DNA from: Octadecabacter sp. B2R22
GTDB lineage: Bacteria; Pseudomonadota; Alphaproteobacteria; Rhodobacterales; Rhodobacteraceae
DNA length: 64,000 bases
Direction of reading: 5' to 3'
NCBI RefSeq assembly: GCF_018861045.1
Contig: NZ_JAHKQJ010000008.1
Coordinates: forward strand, 1 to 64,000
Shown: positions 35,196 to 43,995 of the stretch, piece after piece
Position numbering within the stretch: the stretch's first letter is position 1
Layout of the letters: every line of letters begins with the position of its first letter
Program-made: the position numbers and the translations under genes
The notes under the pieces: model-generated
What the model saw: the letters and a program-made list of their open reading frames with translations, nothing else
What the model was told of the DNA's origin: nothing
The model's database searches: none

Positions 35196-35855
35196 TTAGA
35201 TGATTTCGCAAACGTCATCGAAATCGAACCGCGGCAAGCGCTGGAACAGGGCCTGTTCGTCGGCGTAACCGATGTTGCACAAGAAGTTGGATTTCAACGA
35301 TGTGCCCTTAAAGAACACGTCATCAACCATTGCATTGTCGAAGCCCGAAATCGCGCCCACATCCAGGCCAAGGGCCCGCGCGGCGATCATGAAATACGCG
35401 CCCTGCAATGTTGAATTGCGGAACGCTGTGTCTTCGCTGTGTTGCAACTTGCCTTCAAAGTGCGGGCGGCGGTCTTCGTGGGGGAACAGCTTGGGCAGCT
35501 GGGTCCAGAAATCCAAATCATAGGCGATGATCGCGGTCACAGGCGCGTTCACAACTTTCGGCACGTTGGCCGGTTTCAAAGCACTGGCGAGTTTATCTTT
35601 GCCTTCGGGCGTGCGCACAAACACAAAACGCGCCGGGCATGTGTTCATGCTGGTCGGGCCCATTTTTGTGATGTCGAATATCTTATGAAGAAGATCGTCG
35701 GAAACGGGTTTGTCGGTCCACGCATAGTGTGATCGTGCATCGGATAAGATCAAACCGATCTCATCTTCGTTCAGACTCGAGATCTTGCCACGCAATGCGC
35801 GAACGTCTTCCTGTGCGCCGCGGCGTAGGTCTTCGAGTGATGTAGCTTCTGACAT
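35196..35855 (-). CDS. rutE: RutE-like malonic semialdehyde reductase (nitroreductase family)
   Basis: 219 residues. It closely follows RutE, the flavin-independent or FMN nitroreductase-fold enzyme that reduces malonic semialdehyde to 3-hydroxypropionate in pyrimidine breakdown: DARSHYAWTDKPVSDD, MGPTSMNTCPARFVFVRT, VNAPVTAIIAYDLDF, LFPHEDRRPHF and FRNSTLQGAYFMIAARALGLD (split: FRNSTLQGAYFM, ARALGLDVG). No other rut genes are present. The first gene of the eight-gene leftward operon, preceded by the operator-like repeat at 35909-35930. With malonyl-CoA decarboxylase encoded on the other side, it points to three-carbon malonate-level intermediates. Confidence 0.85.
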   Translation of the reverse strand: MSEATSLEDLRRGAQEDVRALRGKISSLNEDEIGLILSDARSHYAWTDKPVSDDLLHKIFDITKMGPTSMNTCPARFVFVRTPEGKDKLASALKPANVPKVVNAPVTAIIAYDLDFWTQLPKLFPHEDRRPHFEGKLQHSEDTAFRNSTLQGAYFMIAARALGLDVGAISGFDNAMVDDVFFKGTSLKSNFLCNIGYADEQALFQRLPRFDFDDVCEII

Positions 35856-35908
35856 GAGCCCTCCCAGATTCGTGTTTTGTCAAAAGTGTCGTGATTTTTG
35901 CCTCTTGT

Positions 35909-35930
35909 CCAATAAAATCGATTTTTTATT
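35909..35930. promoter_or_regulatory. Operator-like repeat, divergent rutE-like/yciI-like promoters
   Basis: CCAATAAAATCGATTTT matches GCAATAATATCGATTTT at 36406-36422 in 15 of 17 positions and extends as an inverted repeat AATAAAA..TTTTTATT centred on ATCGAT (35917-35922). It lies between the divergent operons, overlapping the likely promoters. Proposed binding site of the GntR protein. Confidence 0.65.
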
Positions 35931-35979
35931 TGCTACGCCCCTTCGGACGGGTAAGGTCACATCAAAAGGGAGAGACAAA

Positions 35980-36366
35980 ATGCCAGCATGGAATGACTAC
36001 AAATCAGAAGCAAAATCACGCGGAGCGCTTGCGATGGAACTGTTTGTGGTTCGATCAAAACCAAATGGAAACATGGGGTTAGTGAAAGAAACATTGCCAG
36101 AGCACCTCGCCTATCAAAAGGAGATGGAATCGGCAGGATCGTTGTTTCTGGCAGGTCCTATTTCTGATGAGACCGGCGAGCTGATGGAAGCGGAAGGCAT
36201 GATCATTTACCGCGCTGCGGACATCGATGCGGCCAAGGCGATTGCTGATGCTGACCCGATGCACTCCAAAGGTGCGCGCAGCTATGATATTCGTAAGTGG
36301 TTGGTAAATGAGGGTAATTTGAATTTCTCAGTCGCGCTGTCGTCACAATCTGTGCAGACAAAGTAA
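35980..36366 (+). CDS. YciI-like protein
   Basis: 128 residues from ATG 35980, with AAAGGGAGAG upstream; a longer open frame to the left runs through the operator and the opposite gene. YciI/muconolactone-isomerase-like ferredoxin fold: ELFVVRSKPNG, LPEHLAYQKEMESAGSLFLAGPI (cited as LPEHLAYQKEME and LFLAGPI), IYRAADIDAAKAIADADPMHSKGAR (cited as DADPMHSKGAR). The His-containing HLAYQ and DPMH motifs fit a small isomerase or dehydrochlorinase-like enzyme. It sits alone between two operator-like sites, so it is likely induced with the island; it may act on a ring-cleavage lactone or enol. Confidence 0.82.
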   Translation: MPAWNDYKSEAKSRGALAMELFVVRSKPNGNMGLVKETLPEHLAYQKEMESAGSLFLAGPISDETGELMEAEGMIIYRAADIDAAKAIADADPMHSKGARSYDIRKWLVNEGNLNFSVALSSQSVQTK

Positions 36367-36405
36367 GCTTAGTAAGAAAATATTAGCGATATAATTGAAG
36401 TAATT

Positions 36406-36422
36406 GCAATAATATCGATTTT
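36406..36422. promoter_or_regulatory. Operator-like repeat upstream of malonyl-CoA decarboxylase gene
   Basis: GCAATAATATCGATTTT, identical over 17 bases to the reverse complement of 46951-46967. It lies 32 bases before the start of the decarboxylase gene. A related degenerate stretch AGCGATATAATTG is at 36385-36397. Confidence 0.7.
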
Positions 36423-36454
36423 ATGAAAACCATGGGTCAACAAGGGGACCGCCA

Positions 36455-37741
36455 ATGCAACGGAATCGATTCTTGCCGGATATGTTGTCGACGTTGTTCG
36501 ACCGTGGCCGCGCTGCACGCCATGACGATGACCCGCGCAGCATGAATGAACTGTGCTATGCACTATTGTCCAAAGAGGGCGACGTGTCCGGCCAGACCTT
36601 GGCTGAAGTGATCTTGACGCGCTACCGCCATTTTGAGGACGCGGATAAGCTGGCGTTTTTCAAGTTCTTGAACGAAGAACTTGATATTGATGCAGCCGCT
36701 TTGTCAGAGTTGGCAGCGAAATATGCCGAGAGCAAATCCAATGCTGACTTCGAACAGGTCGCCCAAGCCTCGGCGGCCAAGCGGCGCCAGTTGTTGCGCC
36801 GTTTGAACCAACCAACGGGGGCGACGGCTGATCTTGTTGCGATGCGCGTCGATCTTTTGCGGTTGATCAGAGATGTGCCAGAACTGAAACGCACGGACCT
36901 CGATTTCAATCTGTTGTTGCGCAGCTGGTTCAACCGCGGGTTCTTGGTGCTCAAACAGATCGATTGGGATTCACCGGCGCGGTTGCTGGATAAGATCGTA
37001 GCTTATGAAGCGGTGCATGAGATTGATGATCTCGACGATTTGCGCCGCCGCCTTAGCCCGCCGGATCGTCGTTGTTTTGCGTTCTTTCATCCTGCCATGC
37101 CTGATGAGCCACTGATCTTTGTAGAGGTTGCGCTGACCGCGACAATTCCCGGTTCCATCGATGCGCTGCTATCTGAGGATCGTGAGACAATTTTTGCAGA
37201 GGACGCAAAAGCGGCTGTGTTCTATTCGATTTCCAACTGCCAACAGGGCCTCAAGGGCATCAGCTTTGGCAATCTGTTGATCAAGCAAGTCGCCAAAGAA
37301 CTGGCGCGTGAATTCCCGCAGTTGACCCATTTTGTGACGCTGTCCCCTATTCCGCGCCTGAACGCTTGGTTGGCGGAACAAACGGATGATCCGGTGGCAA
37401 CCGCAGTTCTTGACGGCACCGCCGCCCCTGAAGACCTGCGCGCGATTGCGGCGCGGTATTTGATGACGGCCAAAGGCAAAAACGGGTTGCCCTTTGATCC
37501 TGTCACGCGGTTTCACCTTGGGAACGGTGCGGAGATTCATGATGTTCACGCCGAGGCTGACAGTTCGGAGAACGGGCAAAAACAGTCCAGCGGCGCAATG
37601 GTAAATTACCTGTATGACCTCAGCCGAGTTGAGAAGAACCATGGGAACTTTTCGCGTGACGGCGTTATCGTCGGATCGAAGGCGGTAACGGCACTTGCCA
37701 AGGCGACCCCGAAAGCAAAGCCGAAAGAAGTTTCGGCCTAA
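36455..37741 (+). CDS. mcd: Malonyl-CoA decarboxylase
   Basis: 428 residues, a normal bacterial MCD length. It converts malonyl-CoA to acetyl-CoA and CO2 in the cytoplasm. The N-terminal half is a helical domain (DKLAFFKFLNEELDID; RPLNQPTGA-like RLNQPTGATADLVAMR; RSWFNRGFLVLKQIDW). The C-terminal acetyltransferase-like domain has FFHPAMPDEPLIFVEVALT, ISNCQQGLKGISFGNLLIK, the catalytic-serine motif TLSPIPRLNAWL and FHLGNGAEIH with the active-site histidine. AGGGGA precedes the start. It is followed by a strong hairpin and a TRAP operon. It should feed the products of the island to acetyl-CoA. Confidence 0.95.
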   Translation: MQRNRFLPDMLSTLFDRGRAARHDDDPRSMNELCYALLSKEGDVSGQTLAEVILTRYRHFEDADKLAFFKFLNEELDIDAAALSELAAKYAESKSNADFEQVAQASAAKRRQLLRRLNQPTGATADLVAMRVDLLRLIRDVPELKRTDLDFNLLLRSWFNRGFLVLKQIDWDSPARLLDKIVAYEAVHEIDDLDDLRRRLSPPDRRCFAFFHPAMPDEPLIFVEVALTATIPGSIDALLSEDRETIFAEDAKAAVFYSISNCQQGLKGISFGNLLIKQVAKELAREFPQLTHFVTLSPIPRLNAWLAEQTDDPVATAVLDGTAAPEDLRAIAARYLMTAKGKNGLPFDPVTRFHLGNGAEIHDVHAEADSSENGQKQSSGAMVNYLYDLSRVEKNHGNFSRDGVIVGSKAVTALAKATPKAKPKEVSA

Positions 37742-37773
37742 ACACCAACCACGGGCCCACGCTGTGAGCCCTT

Positions 37774-37803
37774 GCCATTGAGATAGTTTCAAGTCTCAAT
37801 GGC
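37774..37803 (+). other. Intercistronic hairpin before dctP2
   Basis: Perfect 10-base inverted repeat GCCATTGAGA (37774-37783) / TCTCAATGGC (37794-37803), loop of 10 bases, no T-run. It lies between mcd and the next binding-protein gene and may act as a partial terminator, RNA processing site or stabiliser. Confidence 0.6.
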
Positions 37804-37856
37804 TTCACACTGCCGAACCTAAATACGGCAAACGACAAAACATCTGGGAGGATGAC

Positions 37857-38885
37857 ATGAAATTACTAAAGAAAACGGCCCTAGTGGGTCTGTTGCTTGC
37901 GTCCACGTCGGCCGCTGCACAAACGATTGAAGGTCCTGAAGTCAACTGGAGCTTCTCGATGTGGGGCAACCCGCGTGCCTTGTCTGCTGGTATGGAGGCT
38001 ATCGCAGAAGAAGTGGCAACGCAGACTGGCGGCAATTTCAACATTGAGATCTTTTACGGTGGTCAGTTGTCCGGCAGCCGCGAAAACCTTGATGGTTTGC
38101 AGTTGAATGCGTTTGAAGGTGCAGCGATTTGTAACTTCTACCACCCCGGTAAAAACCCGGCTTGGATGGTGTTCTCGCTGCCGTTCCTGCCGCTTGGTGA
38201 CCCTGCGGTTGACCAATATGTGCGTGCAAAGATGTTCGAACATCCTGCCATCGTCGCCGACATGGCCGCGTGGAATGCCATTCCTTACATGTCCGGCCTG
38301 TTGCCTCAGTACGAAGTTCTGGGCAGCGGCGATGCGCCAACAGAATTGTCTGACTGGGAAGGTCTGCGCGTTCGTGCGGGCGGTGGTCTTGGCGACGCAA
38401 TGGAAGCACTGGGTGCAACCAAGCAGACATTGCCAGCGGGTGAAACATCCACAGCATTCCAGCGCGGCGCGCTTGATGCGGCGGCGTTCCCATACACATA
38501 CGCACACGTGTCTTTCGGCATCGCGGATGAGGCCGATTGGTTCACATCCAACCTTGCACCAGGCACATCCGAGTGTGGCTGGGTTCTGAACAAGACGGCG
38601 TTTGAGGGCCTTCCTGAGCAGTATCAGACACTGTTGATGGACCTGCGCGGCATGGGCATGGACGTTGAACAGGCGGCTTACGCGGCACAGGACGAAGTGA
38701 ACCTGCCAGTGTTCCACGACACAATGGAAGCCATCGTTTACTCCGACGAGCAGCTTGCCGAATTCCGCGAAGTCGCGGGTCAGCCGGTTTGGGATGCATG
38801 GATCGAAGCCAACGCCGAGAAGTTCGATTCTCAGGCGGTGTTCGATGCAGTCTGGGCATACGCTGAAGAAGCACAGGCCCAGTAA
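37857..38885 (+). CDS. dctP: TRAP transporter substrate-binding protein (second system)
   Basis: 342 residues; GGGAGG lies 8 bases before the ATG. Signal peptide MKLLKKTALVGLLLASTSAAA (listed length 21; ends TSAAAQ). DctP-type periplasmic receptor: IFYGGQLSGSRENLDGL, PTELSDWEGLRVRAGGG, with the carboxylate-binding arginine present, and FQRGALDAAAFPYTYA. It lacks close identity to the first DctP in the window, so the two systems probably carry different but related acids. Hairpins flank the gene on both sides (37774-37803 and 38904-38934), which would favour higher receptor mRNA levels. Confidence 0.92.
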   Translation: MKLLKKTALVGLLLASTSAAAQTIEGPEVNWSFSMWGNPRALSAGMEAIAEEVATQTGGNFNIEIFYGGQLSGSRENLDGLQLNAFEGAAICNFYHPGKNPAWMVFSLPFLPLGDPAVDQYVRAKMFEHPAIVADMAAWNAIPYMSGLLPQYEVLGSGDAPTELSDWEGLRVRAGGGLGDAMEALGATKQTLPAGETSTAFQRGALDAAAFPYTYAHVSFGIADEADWFTSNLAPGTSECGWVLNKTAFEGLPEQYQTLLMDLRGMGMDVEQAAYAAQDEVNLPVFHDTMEAIVYSDEQLAEFREVAGQPVWDAWIEANAEKFDSQAVFDAVWAYAEEAQAQ

Positions 38886-38903
38886 CAAAGCCTGATTACC
38901 TAC

Positions 38904-38934
38904 GGATCGGCCGCGCAAATCGTGCGGCCGATCC
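38904..38934 (+). other. Hairpin between dctP2 and dctQ2
   Basis: Perfect 11-base inverted repeat GGATCGGCCGC (38904-38914) / GCGGCCGATCC (38924-38934), loop of 9 bases, with no T-run. Such structures after binding-protein genes protect the upstream mRNA from 3' decay, giving more receptor than permease. Confidence 0.7.
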
Positions 38935-38962
38935 TGTACGAACAACCCCAAAAGGACATCCA

Positions 38963-39598
38963 ATGTCATCGGAAAAAACTGCACAAGGTTCGGTTATTGG
39001 CCGGCTCAATCGTGGCCTGATCCCGATTGAAGATCTAGCCAATCTTTTAGCGGCGGTCGCGATTATGGCGCTGATGTTTCTGGGGGTGGCGCAGATCGTG
39101 CTGCGCACAGTCTTCAACAATCCAATCGATGGCTACATCGATCTGGTCGAACTTTCGATGGCGAGCATGGCCTTTCTTGGCGCCGCCTACACCCAACGAA
39201 TGGGCAGTCATATCCGCATGGAACTGCTGATGTCGCGCCTGTCCGGTCGCAGCCTTTGGGCCGTCGAAGCATTCGGCGCGGCTGTTGCGATGTTTATCAT
39301 CGGGGTGCTGGTTTATTACAGCTACGGGCACTTCCTGCGCGCTTATACCTTGGGCGATACGACGATTGATGCGGAATATCCTGTTTGGCCATCGAAACTG
39401 CTGGTCCCGATCGCGTTTTCGATTTGGTGGTGTCGTTTGGCGCTGCAATTCTTCGGCGCGCTGCGTTTGGTGGTCTTCCCGCAGGCCGAACCGGTGGGTG
39501 TGGTCGTGATGAAAGACGTCGCCGAACAAGCCCAAGATGAAATTCACGAAGTCATGGGTGACGACGTCGACTTTTCCGATCCGGAGGGCACAGCATGA
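38963..39598 (+). CDS. dctQ: TRAP transporter small permease (second system)
   Basis: 211 residues, four membrane helices (about 27-49, 62-80, 105-128, 147-168), preceded by AAAAGGACATCCA. Seen: LMFLGVAQIVLRTVFNNPIDGYIDLVE and YTQRMGSHIRMELLMSRLSG (quoted in part), typical DctQ. An acidic cytoplasmic tail ends the protein. The stop overlaps the dctM start (ATGA). Confidence 0.92.
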   Translation: MSSEKTAQGSVIGRLNRGLIPIEDLANLLAAVAIMALMFLGVAQIVLRTVFNNPIDGYIDLVELSMASMAFLGAAYTQRMGSHIRMELLMSRLSGRSLWAVEAFGAAVAMFIIGVLVYYSYGHFLRAYTLGDTTIDAEYPVWPSKLLVPIAFSIWWCRLALQFFGALRLVVFPQAEPVGVVVMKDVAEQAQDEIHEVMGDDVDFSDPEGTA

Positions 39599-40962
39599 TC
39601 CTTGGTATTGGCATGTCCGACCCGTTCACAGTTGGCGTAATCACCATCTGTTTGCTTCTTTTCCTAATCTTTATGGGTGTGCGCGTTGTTTTTGCGGCGG
39701 CTATCGTTGGTCTTTTGGGTCTGATCGAGCTGCGCGGCTGGGGCCCTGCGGCGGGGATTATCGGAACGATCCCCCATTCTAAATCATCCACCTATGCGCT
39801 GTCGGTTTTGCCGATGTTCATCTTCATCGGATTTCTGGCATTTCATGCCGGCATGACCCAACAGCTGTTTGACGCTGCGCGCAAATGGCTGGGCTGGTTG
39901 CCCGGTGGTTTGGCGATTGCGACGGTTTTCGCGACCGCTGGTTTTGCTGCCGTGTCGGGTGCATCCACGGCCACCGCTGCCGTGTTCAGCCGTGTCGCTA
40001 TCCCCGAGATGTTGAAATACGGCTATGACCGTCGCATGGCGGCCGGGGTCGTTGCATCGGCGGGGACGCTGGCGACGCTTATTCCACCCTCCGCGATCCT
40101 TGTGATCTATGCGATCATCGTGGAACAATCCGTGGGCAAACTGCTGCTGGCTGGGTTCATTCCGGGCATCTTCTCGGCATTTGTTTATGCGGCGATCATT
40201 GTGATCTGGGCCATGATGAAGCCAGAACAGGCACCGTCTGTGTCCGGTTTCACATGGGGTGAGCGGATGCGCACGATCCCCGGAATTTCACCGATCATCT
40301 TGGTGGTCATCATCATCATGACCTCGATCTACGGAGGTTGGGCCACCCCAACCGAAGCCGGTGCTTTGGGCGCTTTCGTCGTCTTCGTGTTGGCGCTGGT
40401 GCGGGGCACCCCTCTTAAGTCGATCAAAGACTCGCTGATGGAATCCGCCAAGCTGACGGTGATGATTTTCTCACTAATCTGGGGCGTGTTGATCTTTGTT
40501 CGTTTCCTTGGGTTCTCGGGTATTCCGGGCGCATTTACGGAATGGGTCGTGGGCCTAGATGTGGCGCCAATGACGATCATGATTTGTATCCTGTTGGCCT
40601 ATGCGGTCTTGGGGATGTTCATGGACGCCATCGGGATGCTGCTGCTGACACTGCCAGTGGTTTATCCTGCCGTTATTGCGCTTGGCTTTGATCCGATCTG
40701 GTTCGGTATTATCGCGGTGAAGATGGCTGAGATTTGCCTGATCACTCCACCAATCGGGCTAAATTGTTTTGTGGTGAATGGCGTGCGCCCTGACATTCCG
40801 TTGGGCCAAGTGTTCCGCGGCGTGGCACTGTTCTTTATTGCTGACGTTGTCACCATTGCTGCGCTTTTGATGTTCCCCGAGATCGTCACCTGGTTGCCAA
40901 ACTTTGATTTTGCCGCATGGTGGGATGGTCTCTGGGCGGCATCCGAAGCCGTTACAAACTAA
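39595..40962 (+). CDS. dctM: TRAP transporter large permease (second system)
   Basis: 455 residues, about 12-13 membrane helices. Seen: SVLPMFIFIGFLAFHAGM, FAAVSGASTATAAVFSRVAIPEM (GAS segment), AGTLATLIPPSAILVIYAII, TSIYGGWATPTEAGALGAF and LITPPIGLNCFVVNG. Partner of the DctP and DctQ proteins encoded directly upstream; 4-base overlap with dctQ. Confidence 0.95.
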   Translation: MILGIGMSDPFTVGVITICLLLFLIFMGVRVVFAAAIVGLLGLIELRGWGPAAGIIGTIPHSKSSTYALSVLPMFIFIGFLAFHAGMTQQLFDAARKWLGWLPGGLAIATVFATAGFAAVSGASTATAAVFSRVAIPEMLKYGYDRRMAAGVVASAGTLATLIPPSAILVIYAIIVEQSVGKLLLAGFIPGIFSAFVYAAIIVIWAMMKPEQAPSVSGFTWGERMRTIPGISPIILVVIIIMTSIYGGWATPTEAGALGAFVVFVLALVRGTPLKSIKDSLMESAKLTVMIFSLIWGVLIFVRFLGFSGIPGAFTEWVVGLDVAPMTIMICILLAYAVLGMFMDAIGMLLLTLPVVYPAVIALGFDPIWFGIIAVKMAEICLITPPIGLNCFVVNGVRPDIPLGQVFRGVALFFIADVVTIAALLMFPEIVTWLPNFDFAAWWDGLWAASEAVTN

Positions 40963-40971
40963 GGAAACCTT

Positions 40972-41469
40972 ATGCGTCTGCAAACGTCACTTCCGCTGGC
41001 TACGGCCAATGCCATTATTCAGCAGGCGATTGCCTTGGGGCGCAAAGCGTCGCTGCTGCCGCTGACGGTTGTTGTGCTGGACGCGGGCGGAAAAATGGTC
41101 GCGATGCAATGCGAAGACGGGTCCGGCCTGATCCGGTTCGAGGTTGCTTTTGGCAAAGCTTACGGCGCGCTTGGCATGGGGATTTCATCACGTCTTATTC
41201 GCGACCGTCTGTCGGAACGCCCAACGTTTCAGGCGGCTTTGGCGACGGCATCGGGGGGGCGGTTGATCCCCGTTCCTGGCGGTGTGTTGGTTGAAGATGG
41301 CGAAGGTATCACGTTGGGGGCCGTCGGTATTTCAGGCGATACGTCAGACAAAGACGAATACTGCGCGATTGAGGCGATCAAAGCCGCAGGGCTGGCCCCT
41401 GAACCCGCTGAGCCAAACCCCGACTGGCGCACATCGTCGTTGTCAGATCACTACCCAGCATCCACCTGA
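40972..41469 (+). CDS. GlcG/HbpS-family heme-binding-like protein
   Basis: 165 residues of the DUF336 family (GlcG, HbpS, PduO C-terminal): LATANAIIQQAIALGRK, LTVVVLDAGGKMVAMQCED and RLIPVPGGVLVEDGEGITLGAVGISGDTSDKDEYCA (cited as PGGVLVEDG and GAVGISGDTSDKDE). No signal peptide. The family is often found beside TRAP and catabolic genes, with poorly known roles in cofactor or substrate binding. AAGGAAACC precedes the start, 9 bases after dctM. Its last 19 bases overlap the 3' end of a cupin gene on the opposite strand. Confidence 0.88.
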   Translation: MRLQTSLPLATANAIIQQAIALGRKASLLPLTVVVLDAGGKMVAMQCEDGSGLIRFEVAFGKAYGALGMGISSRLIRDRLSERPTFQAALATASGGRLIPVPGGVLVEDGEGITLGAVGISGDTSDKDEYCAIEAIKAAGLAPEPAEPNPDWRTSSLSDHYPAST

Positions 41470-42017
41470 ACGAGGTGATCGAAATGCCGATGGGTCATTT
41501 GCAATCTCGGCAAAGAAGCGTCGGCAGGATCGTGCAGTTGGAAGGTTGTCACCCCAACGAAATCGGCAGGAATTACCATGCAACGCACGAACCGTGTGAT
41601 GCCGCTGGTTTGCAAGGCAACGGCACGAACCGGCGATCCAGCGGGTTCAAACCAGCTGTCGCCTGCGTGCATGACGGTGGTGTCGTGTTCCGCCTCGATG
41701 CGCAGATCACCGCTGACCAGATGCCGCCAACCTGCCCCCGCATGGGTGTGGCGATGGGCGATTGCGCCGACGGGAAAGGCGACTTCATCAACCCGCAATG
41801 CGTTGTCCCCTTCAGGCATTTCAACCGCAGAGCAGCCAAGCACACCTTGTCCCGACAACGCCACGTGCGTCAGCAAAAACCGCAGATCGCCGTCATAACC
41901 AAGGGTCGCGATACCAGCCGCCGCGTCCGCCTTGGTGTTTGTGCCGACGTTCCATTGCGCCGACAAAACGGCGTCGACGTCTTGCACAAACGACTGGTTT
42001 ACCACGCTCATGAACAT
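41451..42017 (-). CDS. Cupin-domain protein
   Basis: 188 residues, double-stranded beta-helix. Metal-binding cupin residues are visible in IAHRHTHAGAGWRHLVSGDL (His-x-His and later His) and in AEHDTTVMHAGDSWFEPAGSPV. It may be a metal-dependent isomerase, dioxygenase or sugar-acid-type enzyme; the substrate is not known. AAGGGA lies upstream of the start. It is antisense to the surrounding rightward genes: its 3' end overlaps the GlcG-like gene by 19 bases and its start is only 35 bases from the divergent transporter start. Confidence 0.8.
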   Translation of the reverse strand: MFMSVVNQSFVQDVDAVLSAQWNVGTNTKADAAAGIATLGYDGDLRFLLTHVALSGQGVLGCSAVEMPEGDNALRVDEVAFPVGAIAHRHTHAGAGWRHLVSGDLRIEAEHDTTVMHAGDSWFEPAGSPVRAVALQTSGITRFVRCMVIPADFVGVTTFQLHDPADASLPRLQMTHRHFDHLVQVDAG

Positions 42018-42052
42018 TGCGAATTTCCCTTAATGGTTTGGGGGAAGCCTAC

Positions 42053-43417
42053 ATGAGGATGGCCGCCCTCGCCATCACGCTGTTGGTTTTATCAGCGTTT
42101 GTTTTGGGCGCGCGTACCATCGGCGGGCCTGTTTTGGAATGGAGCGCGGGGGCCGCGTTTATCGCCTTGTGCCTGATCGGGCTGGCCAGCAGCACGATAC
42201 GGGAATGGTTGTTATTGGCGGGGTCCATCGTGTTGGCCGTGTTGTTGTTGCGCACGCCCGAAGGGTGGGGCGTCTTGCGTGAATCGCTCGGGCTTGCCGC
42301 GTTTTTCGCGGCGTTCATTCTGTTGCTGACCGCGTTGAAAATAGCCGCCGAACGGTCAGGATCTGTGTTGACGGTGGGGCGCTACTTGATCCGCCAGCCG
42401 GCATCGGGGCGCTTCATTGCCACCGCGTCAGGCGGGCATATCTTGGGCGTGTTTTTGAATTTTGGCGCGATCAGTCTGATGGCCCCGTTGATCCAAAGTG
42501 CGGCCAAACGCGACGACGGCAGCACGGATTACGCCATGGAACGCCGACAGCTCTCGGCCCTTCTGCGCGGCTTTGCTTGGATTTTGTTGTGGGCGCCCAC
42601 GACCCTGTCACAGGCGGTTTTGCTGACGTTGTTTACAGAGATCGACCTTGGCAAAATCGTGGTCTTGGGGATCTCAACATCGATCCTGTTGATGGGGATC
42701 GGCCTGCTGTTTGATCGTTTTGAGTGGCGCGAAACCACCCCCGCGCAAGACACGCCGCCGCCCTTCCCGCGCAGTGCTTTGTCGCGGCTTGTGTTGGTGT
42801 GCGTCGCCTTGATCGCCAGCACGGCCATATTGCAAAGCACCACGGGGTTCACGACCGCGCTATCGTTGATGTTTGTCGCCCCCGTCATCACGCTGGTTTG
42901 GTTCGCGGCGCAGCGCCCCGAGGGTAAAGGCATCGCGGCGCAACTGATACGGTTTTGGCCTGCGCTGTGTAGTGATGCGACGGGGCTGGCGCGGTCTGCA
43001 ATTGCGTTGGGGTTGTCGGGATTCATCGGGCGGGTGCTGGCAGAAGTTCTGCCGATGGACCGTCTGACCGCACATCTTGATCTGGCACAGGTTCCGGGGT
43101 GGCTGTTTCTTGCGGCGCTGCCTGTGCTGATCACACTTGGTGGGCAAATCGCGCTGAGCCCGATCATCCTTGTCGTGTTTATCGGTCAGGTGGTGCAGTC
43201 CATCCCTGCCCTGCCCGCGGACCCGACCCATATCGTGTTCGCCCTGTCCGCAGGCTGGGCGATTTCGATGTTTGCGTCCCCGAATGCGACGGCGACACTG
43301 TTGATATCCGCTGCAACAAAAATTCCACCTACCACATTAACGTGGCGGTGGAATCTGAAATACGGCGTGTTGTGTTACGCGGTGTTGGTCGTGATTTTCG
43401 CAATGTTAGAGACTTAG
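42053..43417 (+). CDS. Multi-pass membrane protein, putative carboxylate-type transporter
   Basis: 454 residues from ATG 42053, with GGGGGAAG 5 bases upstream. About 11-13 hydrophobic segments. Features such as ASGGHILGVFLNFGAISLMAPLI, TLGGQIALSPIILVVFIG and GWAISMFASPNATATLLIS recall the re-entrant loops of ion-coupled carboxylate carriers (IT superfamily/DctM-like), but I do not recognise the exact family. It may be an extra transporter for the island. Its stop codon overlaps the stop of the next cupin gene on the other strand (4 bases). Confidence 0.75.
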   Translation: MRMAALAITLLVLSAFVLGARTIGGPVLEWSAGAAFIALCLIGLASSTIREWLLLAGSIVLAVLLLRTPEGWGVLRESLGLAAFFAAFILLLTALKIAAERSGSVLTVGRYLIRQPASGRFIATASGGHILGVFLNFGAISLMAPLIQSAAKRDDGSTDYAMERRQLSALLRGFAWILLWAPTTLSQAVLLTLFTEIDLGKIVVLGISTSILLMGIGLLFDRFEWRETTPAQDTPPPFPRSALSRLVLVCVALIASTAILQSTTGFTTALSLMFVAPVITLVWFAAQRPEGKGIAAQLIRFWPALCSDATGLARSAIALGLSGFIGRVLAEVLPMDRLTAHLDLAQVPGWLFLAALPVLITLGGQIALSPIILVVFIGQVVQSIPALPADPTHIVFALSAGWAISMFASPNATATLLISAATKIPPTTLTWRWNLKYGVLCYAVLVVIFAMLET

Positions 43418-43995
43418 CGCGCGGGAATACCCTTACCTTTGCCTTCTTCTGCGACCCCATCCACGAGAACAAACATGATGGTGCAGGGTTCAGTGCCACG
43501 GTTGGCCCATGCGTGATTGGTGCCGCGCTGAACGACAACATCGCCAGCTTTCAGCAATACGTCGTCCTTTTCTTCGTCCATGACCATCCAGATTTCGCCG
43601 TTCATGACGATGCCGTAATCCACGGAATCTGTGCGGTGCATCCACGGGTGACGACCGCCTTGCACGATGTTGGCCCCTGCCCCCATTTCCGCAAATGCTG
43701 CGGCGCCGTCTTCGCTGGACAGCTTGGCCATGACTTCTGGATCTTCGGGGAGGAATTCCACGCAGCGAAAGACGGTGCCGTGTTTTGGCGGGTGCAAAAT
43801 AAAGTCGCCAGTGCAGGTTTCGGTCGGGCCGTCGTATTCGGCAGGCGTTTTATCCGTCAGCCAGAAATTTGTCAGCCGGACCCCAGGACGATTGGGGCGT
43901 TCCAGCATCTGGCTGGCAATCTGGTCGCTTTCGATAATGGCGACGCCGTTGGCGTCATGTCCGGTGACAACGCGGCGGTATTCTTTGTGTTTCAT
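43414..43995 (-). CDS. Cupin-domain protein (second)
   Basis: 193 residues. C-terminal cupin: GGRHPWMHRTDSVDYGIVM (His-x4-His, then Asp/Tyr and Glu in NGEIWMVMDEE) and LLKAGDVVVQRGTNHAWANRG with the final metal-ligand-like histidine. The N-terminal half (ANGVAIIESDQIAS) matches the single-cupin proteins often annotated beside TAXI or tripartite transporters. The enzyme activity is unknown. It is co-translated with the fused TAXI permease gene (4-base overlap). Confidence 0.82.
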   Translation of the reverse strand: MKHKEYRRVVTGHDANGVAIIESDQIASQMLERPNRPGVRLTNFWLTDKTPAEYDGPTETCTGDFILHPPKHGTVFRCVEFLPEDPEVMAKLSSEDGAAAFAEMGAGANIVQGGRHPWMHRTDSVDYGIVMNGEIWMVMDEEKDDVLLKAGDVVVQRGTNHAWANRGTEPCTIMFVLVDGVAEEGKGKGIPAR

